A DNA stretch of 64,000 nt, taken from positions 2,259,001 through 2,323,000 of the forward strand of contig NZ_CP069396.1 in assembly GCF_016887565.1 (NCBI RefSeq). Reading direction: 5' to 3'. The stretch comes from Archangium violaceum (GTDB taxonomy: Bacteria > Myxococcota > Myxococcia > Myxococcales > Myxococcaceae). A program made the translations under genes and the position numbers. Below the pieces are notes generated by a model. That model had not been told where the DNA came from. It saw only the letters and a list, made by a program, of their open reading frames with translations, and made no database searches. Shown here piece after piece: positions 44,316 to 56,385 of this stretch. Positions within the stretch are counted from its first letter, which is position 1; each line of letters opens with the position of its first letter.

Positions 44316-46141
44316 GCCGGGGGATCCTGACGCTTGAGCTGGTACCTGCGGGCGATCTCCGTCACCTCCCGGGTGACGGCCTGGAGCGTCTCGGTGGCCT
44401 GCAGCGTCGTGTCCAGACGCTTCATCGTCTCGTCCATCCCGGACGACAGGTGGGCGATGGCGTTGAAGATGTGCGAGATGCCCGTGTTCTGCTGGTTCAC
44501 GGCGCTGGCGATCTGCCGCACGGCCGCGGCGTTCTCCTGGATGATGAGCGACATCTCGCGCAGGTTCTCCCCGGACGAGCGCACCATCTCCAGTCCGCCC
44601 GCGACCTGCAGGGCGCCCTGCTCGCTCATGGAGACCACGTCCCGGATGGCGGTGCCGATGTCCAGCAGGCTCTTGCGGATGAGGGACGTCTCCCGGATGG
44701 ATTGATCGGCCAGCTTGCGGATCTCACTGGCCACCACGGCGAAGCCCGTGCCCTGGTCTCCCGCGTGCGCGGCCTCGATGGAGGCGTTGAGTGCCAGCAG
44801 GTGGGACTGGTCGGCCAGGTCCTTCACCGTGACGGCGATGTTGGCGATCTGCGTGGCGCTCTCGTGCAGCCGCAGCACCTTGCCGCGGATGCCGTCCACG
44901 AAGTCTCCGATGGTGCTCAGCCCCGTCAGGGTCCGCTCCAGGGACTCCTCGCCATAGCGCCCCAGCTGCTCCGCGTGGCCGGCCACGCGCAGCACGGTCT
45001 CGGCCTTGAAGGACGCCAGCTCGGAGGTGGTGCGGATCTCCTCCGACGTGAGCTGGGCCTGCTGGAGCACGGCGGCCTGTTCGGTCAGGTGCTGGCGTTG
45101 CTGGTGGCTCGCCGAGCCGAGCGCCGTGCCCGCCGATAGCAGCAGGCTGGCCGAGGCATGCAGGCGGGTGGGAATCTCCTGGAGCCCCTCCAGGACCTCG
45201 ACCACGCCCGCCGCCAGGTCTCCCATCTCGTCGGTGGAGGCCCACGCGGGGGGGATGGGCTTGCCGTGGGCCAGCGCCTCGATGGCCTCCTGCACCGCCG
45301 TCGCCGCCCGTACCTGCCGGCGCGCCAGCAGCCAGGCGGTGAGCGAGGGCACCAGCAGGATGAAGGCCCCCAGCGTCAGCAGGGGCGGCCCCATCGACGA
45401 GAGCAGGGTGTTGCTGAAGCCCTGGAGCCTCGCGGCGATCAGCTGGGCCTGGTCGTGGGAGAGGGTCGGGTCGGCGAGGATGGCGCGCGTCTCGGAGTCG
45501 CGCAGCTCGAGCGTCTGGAGGACGACCACCAGCCCCGTGAGGACCACGGTGCTCGTGAGGGTGGCGGCGAACGCGTAGGGCAGGTACCAGCGCTGCCGGG
45601 GCCAGAAGGCCCCTCGACCGAGGGCGCGCACCCGCACGCGGTTCTGCTCCTCGACCACGTAGGGCATCAGCATCTTCTCGAGCTTGATGCCCACGGGCAG
45701 GGTGAGGGACTGGGAGAAGGTGGCGGCCACCAGCAGGCCGATTCCCACGTGCATGGGGCTCTTGTGGAACCGAAGCACCAGGGGAATGGTGAAGAGGGCA
45801 CCGCCCACGAGGTAGGCCACCTGCGTCCCCACGAACGAGAGCTTCCAGGGAAGCATCTGCAGGCGGATGAGCCGCTCCTGGGGGGGCTCGCCGGGAAGCG
45901 GGCTGAAGTTCCGGTGGAGCATCACGGACATGCCCGTCCAGGTCAGGAGCACGCCGGCCACCAGGAACGCGGGGGGCAGCAGGTGGAGGATGGCCCAGAG
46001 GATGTCCTGGGTCGACAACCCCAGCGACAACCCGACGAGGTAGGCGGAGATGGGCGCCGAGGGCGCGAGCCACGCCGACACGACGAGGAAGATTCGTCGG
46101 AGCAGGTCAGGGGGGACGGTCTGCGGGGGGGAGCCGTTCAT
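44312..46141 (-). CDS. Methyl-accepting chemotaxis protein with multi-spanning membrane sensor
   Basis: 609 residues from ATG 46141. The N-terminal half holds about six membrane helices (RIFLVVSAWLAPSAPISAYL, ILHLLPPAFLVAGVLLTW, VGTQVAYLVGGALFTIPLVL, GIGLLVAATFSQSLTLPVGI, YAFAATLTSTVVLTGLVVVL, LLTLGAFILLVPSLTAWLLA) in place of the usual large periplasmic domain. A cytoplasmic signalling hairpin follows with the conserved tip LADQSHLLALNASIEAAHAG and GFAVVASEIRKLADQS. It would therefore sense a signal within or at the membrane. No CheA or CheW gene is nearby, so it must use a chemosensory complex encoded elsewhere. Confidence 0.9.
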   Translation of the reverse strand: MNGSPPQTVPPDLLRRIFLVVSAWLAPSAPISAYLVGLSLGLSTQDILWAILHLLPPAFLVAGVLLTWTGMSVMLHRNFSPLPGEPPQERLIRLQMLPWKLSFVGTQVAYLVGGALFTIPLVLRFHKSPMHVGIGLLVAATFSQSLTLPVGIKLEKMLMPYVVEEQNRVRVRALGRGAFWPRQRWYLPYAFAATLTSTVVLTGLVVVLQTLELRDSETRAILADPTLSHDQAQLIAARLQGFSNTLLSSMGPPLLTLGAFILLVPSLTAWLLARRQVRAATAVQEAIEALAHGKPIPPAWASTDEMGDLAAGVVEVLEGLQEIPTRLHASASLLLSAGTALGSASHQQRQHLTEQAAVLQQAQLTSEEIRTTSELASFKAETVLRVAGHAEQLGRYGEESLERTLTGLSTIGDFVDGIRGKVLRLHESATQIANIAVTVKDLADQSHLLALNASIEAAHAGDQGTGFAVVASEIRKLADQSIRETSLIRKSLLDIGTAIRDVVSMSEQGALQVAGGLEMVRSSGENLREMSLIIQENAAAVRQIASAVNQQNTGISHIFNAIAHLSSGMDETMKRLDTTLQATETLQAVTREVTEIARRYQLKRQDPPA

Positions 46142-46250
46142 GAGGCGGGGCCATTCTCCCAGGAGGGAGACGTGGCGGGGGGATGGAGACGCGGAGCAGG
46201 GCCTGCCTGGATGCTCCTCGGGTAACCGGATGCTAGCAGGGAAGTCGGGA

Positions 46251-47018
46251 TTAAGGCGGATCTGTCCCCAGCAACTCCCGGAAGAGCACCTCCGCCACGT
46301 CCCGGAACAGCTCTCCAGAGGCCAGCAGCCCGCCACAGTGGTGCGGCTCCCTGGCCAGCGTCAGGGCGACGCACCTGCCCAGCACCGCCTCCCAGAAGGA
46401 CTCCGAGTCCGGTGGCAGGAGGTACTCACGGATGACACCTCGGGGCCAGGGCAGCACCGTCGTCGGGTCCGCGTCGCTCAGGCTGGTGAAGCAGTCCAGG
46501 TCCACGTCCAGCAGCACCCGCTCGGCCGCCTCCAGCACCTCGCGCACCGCGTCTCCAGGGGCGGGCGCGTTGAAGGCCTCCGCCGCCCGGTCCACCGTGG
46601 GCACCACCACCAGCCGGTGCGAGCGCCCGCGCGTGTCCACGTAGATGTCTCCGGCGTAGGTCCCCCGGGGCCGTCCCCGTGCAATCACCAGGGCGTCCCC
46701 CACCAGTCCGGCCTCCATCGCCGCCAGCACGTGGTCGTAGTTGCGCACGTCCAGGGCCCACCGCGCGTGCTCGTCCAGGGCCCTCAGCCCCGCGGAGCGA
46801 TCCGGTACCGCCCTGGGCGCCATCGGCATCACCAGGTCCAGGTGCCGGTCCAGCGTCACCAGCAGCGCCGCCGGTCCGTCCTCCCCGAGCGCGCAGGCCC
46901 ACGCGGGCAGTGCCAGCCGGTGCGGGTCGAAGACGTACGCATCCGTCGGCCCCCGGCCGCCGCCGAGTGCCAGCCGGATGACTCCCGCCAGACGCAGGTG
47001 CCGCTGTGAATCGTCCAT
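46251..47018 (-). CDS. UPF0489 (arginase-fold-like) family protein
   Basis: 255 residues from ATG 47018; ATG 47048 would add 10 residues, and neither has a clear ribosome binding site. Acidic and histidine motifs suited to a metal site are seen in LLVTLDRHLDLVMP, LLDVDLDCFTSLSDADPTTV and LAREPHHCGG. The pattern fits UPF0489, a family related to ureohydrolases and including enzymes that convert arginine to ornithine in peptides. No peptide substrate gene lies beside it, so a general ureohydrolase role is as likely. Divergent from the S9 peptidase. Confidence 0.65.
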   Translation of the reverse strand: MDDSQRHLRLAGVIRLALGGGRGPTDAYVFDPHRLALPAWACALGEDGPAALLVTLDRHLDLVMPMAPRAVPDRSAGLRALDEHARWALDVRNYDHVLAAMEAGLVGDALVIARGRPRGTYAGDIYVDTRGRSHRLVVVPTVDRAAEAFNAPAPGDAVREVLEAAERVLLDVDLDCFTSLSDADPTTVLPWPRGVIREYLLPPDSESFWEAVLGRCVALTLAREPHHCGGLLASGELFRDVAEVLFRELLGTDPP

Positions 47019-47135
47019 GACAGGGGAATAACCGTTCTCGCGCGGCATTTCGCGGGCCGCGCGCCGCCAGAGTGTAGGCTGCGCGCGCTTTCCAGCTCAA
47101 AGGAGGGAGCGCCCCCTTCCGGGCGCCAGCCTCGC

Positions 47136-49349
47136 ATGCGCATCCTGCTCGCCGCCGCGCTCCTGTTCGTGGGCGCTTCCGCTCTTGCCCAGCAGCCCCC
47201 CGCCAAGACCATGACCGCTTCGCAAGACACCTTCCTCAAGGACTTCGCCGAGACGCGCCGCTTCATGAGCGGACGTCCCGTCAACCCCCGCATCACCCCG
47301 GACGAGAAGACGGTCCTCTTCCTGCGCGGCCAGCCCCGCGCGCCCGTCCAGACGCTCTTCGCCTTCGACGTGGCCTCCGGTGAGACGAAGGAGCTGCTCA
47401 CCCCCGAGGCCATCCTCAAGGGCGGCGAGGAGACGCTCACCGCCGAGGAGAAGGCCCGCCGCGAGCGCATGCGCGTGAGCTCCCGGGGCTTCACCTCCTA
47501 TCAGCTCTCCGAGGACGGCGAGCGCATCCTCGTGTCGCTCTCCGGCAAGCTCTACGTCGTGGAGCGCTCCACCGGGAAGTCCCTGGCGCTGAACACGGGC
47601 GCGGGCGTCATCGACCCGCGCTTCTCCCTGGACGGCAAGCAGGTGGCGTACGTGCGGGACCACGACGTCTTCCGCATCGACCTGGCCACCAACAAGGAGC
47701 ACCGCGTCACCAGCGGAGGCACCGCGAAGAAGACGCACGGCCTGGCCGAGTTCGTCGCCCAGGAGGAGATGAGCCGCTTCTCCGGCTGGTGGTGGAGCCC
47801 GGACGCGAAGCTCATCGCCTACACGGAGTCCGACACCTCGGGTGTGGAGAACCTCTCCATCGTCGACGTGATGCACCCCGAGCGCGGCGCGGAGGACTAC
47901 GCCTACCCGCGGCCGGGCAAGAACAACGCGAAGGTGCGCCTGGGCATCACCCCCGTCACCGGCGGGAAGACGGTCTGGGTGCAGTGGGACGCCGAGCAGT
48001 ACCCCTACCTGGCCACGGTGGACTGGCCGAAGGCGGGGTCCCTCACCGTCCTCGTGCAGAACCGCACGCAGACGGAGCAGAAGCTGCTCGCGGTGGACAC
48101 GGCCACCGGCAAGACGCGTGAGCTGCTCACCGAGAAGGACGAGGCCTGGATCGATCTGGAGCAGACCTTCCCCAAGTGGCTCGAGAGTGGCCAGGGCTTC
48201 CTCTGGTACACCGAGCGCAACGGCGGCCCCGAGGTGGAACTGCGCAACGCGGACGGGAGCCTCGCGCGCTCGCTGGTGAAGCCGGAGGCGGGCTTTCGCG
48301 GCCTCGCCCGCTACTCGGAGAAGGACGGCACGCTCTACTTCGTTGGCGGCCCCAACCCCTCGGAGAGCTACCTGTGGCGCGTGAAGGACGGCGGCGCCCC
48401 CGAGGTGGTGCGCCCCGGCACCACCGGTCCGGCCGTGGAGACCGGCAGCGTGTCCAAGTCCGGCGGCCTCGCCGTCGTCACGCACGCGAGCCCCACCTCC
48501 ATGCCGCGCACCTACGTGGCGCGCGCGGACGGCACCCGCGTGGGCGAGCTGCCCTCCGTGGCCGTGGAGCCCGGCTTCACCCCCGTCGTCGAGTACCGCG
48601 AGGTGGGTCCGCTGAAGTTCCAGTCCTCGCTGGTGCGCCCGCGCAACATGAAGCCCGGCCAGAAGCTGCCCGTCATCGTCGAGGTGTACGCCGGCCCCAC
48701 CGTCACCGTCGTCCACAAGAGCATGGCCCCCCACCTGCTGTCGCAGTGGATGGCGGACCAGGGCTTCCTCATCGCCCGCTTCGATGGCCGGGGCACTCCG
48801 CTGCGCGGCTCGAAGTGGCAGCGCGCCGTGCACCTCGACTTCTCCGGCGTGACGCTGGAGGACCAGGTCGCCGCCGTCCAGGCGCTCGCCGCCCAGGTGC
48901 CCGAGGTGGACCTTCAGCGCGTGGGCATCGAGGGCTGGAGCTTCGGCGGCTACATGTCCGCGCTCGCCGCCCTCAAGCGTCCGGACTTCTTCAAGGCCGC
49001 CGTGGCCGGCGCTCCCGTGGTGGACTGGCTCGACTACGACACCCACTACACCGAGCGCTACCTGGGCCTGCCCCAGCAGCACCCCGAGGCCTACGAGAAG
49101 AGCTCGCTGCTCACCCACGCGCGTGACACGAGCAAGGGCATCTCCCCGCTGCTCCTCATGCACGGCACCGCGGACGACAACGTCTACTTCTTCCATACGC
49201 TCAAGCTGTCCGATGCCCTCTTCCGCGCCGGCAAGCCGCACCAGCTGCTGCCCCTCAGCGGCCTCACGCACATGGTGCCGGATCCGCTCGTCACCCAGCG
49301 CCAGTACGAGTGGGTGATGAACCACTTCAAGCAGCACCTGGCGAAGTAG
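47136..49349 (+). CDS. S9 family prolyl oligopeptidase/dipeptidyl peptidase IV-type peptidase
   Basis: 737 residues with signal peptide (ILLAAALLFVGASALAQ). An N-terminal beta-propeller (DPP4N type; SGWWWSPDAKLIAYTESD) precedes an alpha/beta-hydrolase catalytic domain: Ser in GIEGWSFGGYMSALAA, Asp in MHGTADDNVYF, His in LSGLTHMVPD. The Glu-Glu pair of DPP IV substrate recognition is suggested by VAQEEMSRFSG. Such exported enzymes remove dipeptides ending in Pro or Ala from peptides, fitting a predatory protein-degrading life. Single gene, followed by a strong terminator. Confidence 0.93.
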   Translation: MRILLAAALLFVGASALAQQPPAKTMTASQDTFLKDFAETRRFMSGRPVNPRITPDEKTVLFLRGQPRAPVQTLFAFDVASGETKELLTPEAILKGGEETLTAEEKARRERMRVSSRGFTSYQLSEDGERILVSLSGKLYVVERSTGKSLALNTGAGVIDPRFSLDGKQVAYVRDHDVFRIDLATNKEHRVTSGGTAKKTHGLAEFVAQEEMSRFSGWWWSPDAKLIAYTESDTSGVENLSIVDVMHPERGAEDYAYPRPGKNNAKVRLGITPVTGGKTVWVQWDAEQYPYLATVDWPKAGSLTVLVQNRTQTEQKLLAVDTATGKTRELLTEKDEAWIDLEQTFPKWLESGQGFLWYTERNGGPEVELRNADGSLARSLVKPEAGFRGLARYSEKDGTLYFVGGPNPSESYLWRVKDGGAPEVVRPGTTGPAVETGSVSKSGGLAVVTHASPTSMPRTYVARADGTRVGELPSVAVEPGFTPVVEYREVGPLKFQSSLVRPRNMKPGQKLPVIVEVYAGPTVTVVHKSMAPHLLSQWMADQGFLIARFDGRGTPLRGSKWQRAVHLDFSGVTLEDQVAAVQALAAQVPEVDLQRVGIEGWSFGGYMSALAALKRPDFFKAAVAGAPVVDWLDYDTHYTERYLGLPQQHPEAYEKSSLLTHARDTSKGISPLLLMHGTADDNVYFFHTLKLSDALFRAGKPHQLLPLSGLTHMVPDPLVTQRQYEWVMNHFKQHLAK

Positions 49350-49378
49350 CGCCCGCGGGCGCGCCGCCCCGCAAAGAG

Positions 49379-49415
49379 AAAGGCCCGGCTCTCCTCGTGG
49401 GGGCCGGGCCTTTTT
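49379..49415. terminator. Bidirectional intrinsic terminator between S9 peptidase and cold-shock gene
   Basis: AAAGGCCCGGC (49379-49389) pairs with GCCGGGCCTTT (49403-49413) over 11 bases, followed by further T residues, with an A-rich run on the other side. Position between convergent genes supports a two-way terminator. Confidence 0.85.
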
Positions 49416-49453
49416 CCGAGGCCACTACTTGTACGGAGTGGCTCGGGGCGACA

Positions 49454-49657
49454 TCAAACCGCGCGAACGTTCTGCGCCTGCAGTCCCTTCGGGCCGCGGG
49501 CCAGCTCGAACTCAACCTTCTGCCCCTCGGCGAGGGTCCGGAACCCGTCCATGTTGATGGCGGTGTGGTGGCAGAACACGTCCTCGCCACCGCCGTCCTG
49601 CACGATGAATCCGAAGCCCTTCGCGTCGTTGAACCACTTCACGGTACCAGTTGCCAT
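49454..49657 (-). CDS. CspA-family cold-shock protein
   Basis: 67 residues from ATG 49657 with AAGGAAG upstream. Full cold-shock domain: [20 protein letters not shown] (RNP1 KGFGFI) and DVFCHHTAI (RNP2 region). Binds single-stranded RNA or DNA and acts as an RNA chaperone. Length is normal. The 143 bases upstream, before the sucB end, probably hold its promoter and leader; no clear element was identified. Confidence 0.97.
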   Translation of the reverse strand: MATGTVKWFNDAKGFGFIVQDGGGEDVFCHHTAINMDGFRTLAEGQKVEFELARGPKGLQAQNVRAV

Positions 49658-49800
49658 GGTGCTTCCTTGTCAGGAGCGGACCGAGGCCCGCTCGATCTCC
49701 CGTCCCCCGTCCGTCGGGTGACAAGTGAAGTTGTAGGCGGGCAGCCGAGCGCCTGTCCAGCGGCCGCCCTGTTTTCCTGCTTGGTCAGTTTATCCAGATT

Positions 49801-51007
49801 TCAAATTTCCAGCAGGAGTCGAGTCGGGTCCTCGATGCACTCCTTGACGCGCACCAGGAACTGCACGGCCTCGCGGCCGTCGATGAGGCGGTGGTCGTAG
49901 GAGAGGGCCAGGTACATGATGGGCCGGATGACGACCTGGCCGTTGCGGGCCACGGGGCGCTCCACGATGTTGTGCATCCCCAGGATGCCCGTCTGGGGCG
50001 GGTTGAGGATGGGGGTGGAGAGCATCGAGCCGAAGATGCCGCCGTTGGAGATGGTGAAGGTGCCGCCCTGCAGCTCCGCGAGCGTCAGCTTGTCGTTGCG
50101 AGCGCGCGTGCCGTAGTCGCCGATCTTCTTCTCCAGGTCGGCCAGCGACAGGGTGTCCGCGTCACGCACGACGGGGACCACGAGGCCGCGCGAGCCGCTC
50201 ACCGCCACGCCGATGTCGTAGTAGTGCTTGAAGATGACGTCGTCGCCGTCGATCTCCGCGTTGACCTGGGGGAAGGCCTTGAGGGCCTCGACGGCCGCGC
50301 GCACGAAGAAGCTCATGAAGCCCAGCTTGATGCCGTGCTTGGCCTGGAACTTCTCGTTGTACTGCTTGCGCAGGTCCATCACCGCGCCCATGTCCACCTC
50401 GTTGAAGGTGGTGAGGATGGCGGCGGTGGACTGGGCCTGGATGAGGCGCTCGGCCACGCGGCGGCGCAGCGGCGTCATCTTCACGCGCTCCTCGCGGTCG
50501 GCGCGGGCGCGCGGACCGGAGGGGGCGGGAGCGGGCGCCGGAGCGCGCTGGGCGGGAGCCTCGGCCGGGCGGTTGAGCTGACCGAGCACGTCCTCCTTGG
50601 TGATGCGGCCGCCGGTGCCGGAGCCCTTGAGCTGGGCCACGTCCACCTTGTTCTCCTCGGCGATCTTCCGGGCGGTGGGCGTCATGCGGGCATCGGACGA
50701 GGCCGCGGGAGCCGCGGCGGCGGCGGGCGCCGGAGCGGCGGCGGGAGCCGGGGTCTGCGGGGCGGTGGCGGTGGCGCCAGCGCCGGCCTCGATGGTGCCC
50801 AGCACGTCGCCCACGCGCACCTTGTCGCCCTCGTTGAAGGCGATGGTGGCGATGGAGCCGGCGGCGGGAGCGGGCACGTCGATGGTGACCTTGTCGGTCT
50901 CCAGGACGACGAGGGGCTCGTCGGCGGAGACCGCCTCGCCCTTCTTCTTGTTCCACTTCCCGACGACGGCTTCAGTGATGGACTCGCCCAGGGGCGGGAC
51001 TTTCAAT

Positions 51008-51018
<11 letters not shown>
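49801..51018 (-). CDS. sucB: Dihydrolipoamide succinyltransferase, E2 of 2-oxoglutarate dehydrogenase
   Basis: 405 residues from ATG 51018. The lipoyl domain has the lipoyl-lysine in [12 protein letters not shown] (about residue 43). An Ala/Pro linker leads to the peripheral-subunit-binding segment ([20 protein letters not shown]), then the catalytic core with [18 protein letters not shown], where His and Asp are catalytic. It transfers succinyl groups to CoA in the TCA cycle. The start overlaps the sucA end by 11 bases. E3 (lpd) is not in the window. Confidence 0.97.
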
Positions 51019-53896
<2,878 letters not shown>

Positions 53897-54147
53897 GGCG
53901 TGCTGTCTTTTACTGGAAGGCCGCCCCGTTGGGGGGTTTTCGGCACGATTTGTTGATCAGGGGAGCATTGTCCGCCGCCCCATGCTCGCCGGGACGAGCA
54001 GCAGGATTGATGCGCCACGTGAGCGCAACTTCACCCCTGTCTCTTCCCGGGCGGATGGAGGATCCGGGCTTCTTCCTGGCTTACCCGGGCCTCCGGGAGT
54101 GATAAACCGCCCGGACTTCCTCTCTACTCATCCAGAAAGGCCTTCGC

Positions 54148-54984
54148 ATGCTGCTGCAGGGCAAGAAGCTCCTCATTACCGGAGTGCTCACCCCCCAGTC
54201 GCTCGCCTACGGTATCGCCGAGCACGCGCTGGAGCAGGGGGCGGACATCATCCTCACCGGGTTCGGCCGGGCGCGCTCCCTCACGGAGCGCAGCGCCAAG
54301 CGCCTCAAGGCGGGTACCGAAGTGCTGGAGCTGGATGTTTCCAACCCCGCCCACTTTCCCGCCCTCACCGAGGCGCTGCGCCAGCGCTGGGGCCGGGTGG
54401 ACGGCGTGCTGCACTCCATCGCCTACGCCCCCGAGGACGCGCTCGGCGGCAACTTCCTCAACACCCCCTGGGAGAGTGTGCAGACGGCGTTCCGCATCTC
54501 GGCGTTCTCCCTCAAGGAGCTGGCCGTGGCGGCCCTGCCGCTGATGACCCAGGGCGGCTCCATCGTCACGCTGGACTTCGACAACCGCGTGGCCTGGCCC
54601 ATCTACGACTGGATGGGGGTGTGCAAGGCGGCCCTGGAGGCCACCGTGCGCTACCTGGCGCGCGACCTGGGCCCCAAGGGCATCCGGGTCAATGCCCTGG
54701 CCGCCGGCCCGCTGGCCACCGTGGCCGCCAAGGGCATTCCGGGCTTCAAGGCCCTCGAGAAGGGGTGGGGCACCCAGGCCCCCCTGGGCTGGGATGCGCG
54801 CACCAGCCATGACATGGTGGCCCGCACCGCATGTGCGCTCCTCTCCGACTGGCTGCCCTCCACCACGGGCGAAATGGTTCACGTGGACGGTGGTTATCAC
54901 GCCATCGGGGCGCCCCCGGTCAGCCCGGACCCCGAGGAGAAGGAAGGTGGCGGCGAGTCCGGCTCCCCCGGCTCGGCTGGTTGA
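54148..54984 (+). CDS. fabI: Enoyl-ACP reductase (NADH), FabI/InhA type
   Basis: 278 residues. Short-chain dehydrogenase fold: cofactor-binding ITGVLTPQSLAYGIAEHAL, HSIAYAPEDALGG, and the catalytic Tyr-x6-Lys in YDWMGVCKAALEA. The segment LDFDNRVAWPIYDWM resembles the actinobacterial InhA type. Reduces enoyl-ACP in the last step of fatty-acid elongation. The last 20 or so residues are a low-complexity Pro/Glu/Gly/Ser tail not expected in the fold. Single gene. Confidence 0.93.
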   Translation: MLLQGKKLLITGVLTPQSLAYGIAEHALEQGADIILTGFGRARSLTERSAKRLKAGTEVLELDVSNPAHFPALTEALRQRWGRVDGVLHSIAYAPEDALGGNFLNTPWESVQTAFRISAFSLKELAVAALPLMTQGGSIVTLDFDNRVAWPIYDWMGVCKAALEATVRYLARDLGPKGIRVNALAAGPLATVAAKGIPGFKALEKGWGTQAPLGWDARTSHDMVARTACALLSDWLPSTTGEMVHVDGGYHAIGAPPVSPDPEEKEGGGESGSPGSAG

Positions 54985-55039
54985 CCGCCTCCCGGTGGGA
55001 CGAGCTCGCTTTTCCCTCTGAAGCCCGAGTTTTGATGCC

Positions 55040-55063
55040 CCCCGCTTTTGCTGAATGGCGGGG
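55040..55063 (+). terminator. Weak hairpin after fabI
   Basis: CCCCGC (55040-55045) pairs with GCGGGG (55058-55063) about 55 bases beyond the fabI stop. No T-run follows, so it is only a candidate terminator. Confidence 0.3.
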
Positions 55064-55130
55064 TCACGCTACAGTCTGATCGTTTCCTTCAACCAGGTCC
55101 CGATCTTCGGGCCCCGGTAGGAGCCTGGGT

Positions 55131-55508
55131 TTGAGCGCCAACATCCTCCTCGTGGATGACAGCCCGACCGTACGCAACATCCTCAAGATCTACCTCATGA
55201 ACCTGAAGATGGGGTTCGTCGAGGCGGAGGATGCGACGCGGGCATTGCAGCTGCTCCGGCTGGTACCGGTGAAGCTGGTCATCGCGGATATCAACATGCC
55301 CGGCATGGACGGCATCACCTTCGTCAAGCAGGTGCGCCAGAGCCCCCTGGCTCAGGTGCGCGACGTCCCCGTCATCCTCCTCACGGGGGAACGGGGCGGC
55401 GACCTGCGCCAGCGAGGCGTCGAAGCCGGTGCCAATGCCTTCATCAACAAGCCCGTCTCGCATCACGATCTGACAGAGACCGTGCGCAAGTTCCTGGCCC
55501 AGAACTGA
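55131..55508 (+). CDS. cheY: CheY-like response regulator
   Basis: 125 residues from TTG 55131; GGAG about 10 bases upstream supports this start. Receiver motifs: ILLVDDSPTVRNILKIYL, phospho-Asp in VIADINMPGMDG, LLTGERG, Lys in FINKPVS. First gene of a same-strand run of seven chemosensory genes to 63041, so likely the output regulator phosphorylated by the CheA encoded at 58134-60317. Gap to the next gene is 10 bases. Confidence 0.93.
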   Translation: MSANILLVDDSPTVRNILKIYLMNLKMGFVEAEDATRALQLLRLVPVKLVIADINMPGMDGITFVKQVRQSPLAQVRDVPVILLTGERGGDLRQRGVEAGANAFINKPVSHHDLTETVRKFLAQN

Positions 55509-55518
55509 GAGTCGAGTC

Positions 55519-56385
55519 GTGAGCCTCCCGTCCCTGCTCCTCGTCGACGACAGTGATGCCATCCTCGCGCTCGAACGCGCCATCCTCTCCGGCCATTACG
55601 CGCTGAACACCGCGAGCAATGGCAAGGAGGCGCTCGAGAAGGTGGGGCTGGTGCAGCCCGCCGCCATCCTGTTGGACCTCTCCATGCCGGAGATGGACGG
55701 CGATGAGGTCCTCCGCCGTCTGAAGGCGAACCCGGTCACCTCGCCCATCCCCGTCATCATCATCTCCTCGGAGGCGGCGCGGGCGGAGGCGTGCCTGGCG
55801 CTGGGCGCGGAGCTCTTCCTGGCCAAGCCCTTCCGCGCCGACGAGCTGTTGAGCGCGGTGGAGAACGCGCTGGCCAACGCGCGGCGCCGCGCCCGGGCCG
55901 GTTCCATGGCCCTGCTGCGGCTGACGGTGGGCGGGTTGGAGTTCGCCATCCCCCTGGATGCCGTGCGCCAGGTCATCCTCCAGCCCGCCACGCGCCCGCT
56001 ACCGCTGGGGCCCGCGTACATGTCCGAGTTCTTCGAGCTCCGGGGCCAGCCGGTGTGCGTGCTGGACCTGGCGCGCCGGCTGGACGTGGATCACCGCGAG
56101 ACCGTCGAGGAGCGCAAGCTGGTCATCCTGGAGCTCAACGGCGTGCAGCTGGCGCTGAGCGTGGACGCCGTGCAGGACCCCGAGGAGTACCAGTCCTCGG
56201 ACATCGAGCGGGCCGAGCGCGTGGGCGGTTCCGGACACGGGCAGCTGAGGGATACCCTGGTGGGCATGCTGCGCGCCGGTGAGCGCTCGGTGCCCATCTT
56301 CGAGCCGGGCGCCTTCGCCACGCAGGAGCTGCTGCGCGAGGCGCTCGAGGTGCTGCGCCCGGCGGAGGTGGAGCGCAGCGCATGA
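55519..56385 (+). CDS. Receiver-CheW fusion (CheV-like, reversed order)
   Basis: 288 residues. An N-terminal receiver at about 1-120 (LLLVDDSDAILALERAIL, phospho-Asp in ILLDLSMPEMDGDE, LFLAKPFRADEL) is joined to a C-terminal CheW domain at about 128-285 (LRLTVGGLEFAIPLDAVRQV, FFELRGQPVCVLDLARRL, VAALSVDAVQD-type coupling segment). CheV has CheW first and receiver second; here the order is reversed. It may couple receptors to CheA in a phosphorylation-dependent way. The start has no strong ribosome binding site; the stop overlaps the CheR start (ATGA). Confidence 0.9.
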   Translation: MSLPSLLLVDDSDAILALERAILSGHYALNTASNGKEALEKVGLVQPAAILLDLSMPEMDGDEVLRRLKANPVTSPIPVIIISSEAARAEACLALGAELFLAKPFRADELLSAVENALANARRRARAGSMALLRLTVGGLEFAIPLDAVRQVILQPATRPLPLGPAYMSEFFELRGQPVCVLDLARRLDVDHRETVEERKLVILELNGVQLALSVDAVQDPEEYQSSDIERAERVGGSGHGQLRDTLVGMLRAGERSVPIFEPGAFATQELLREALEVLRPAEVERSA

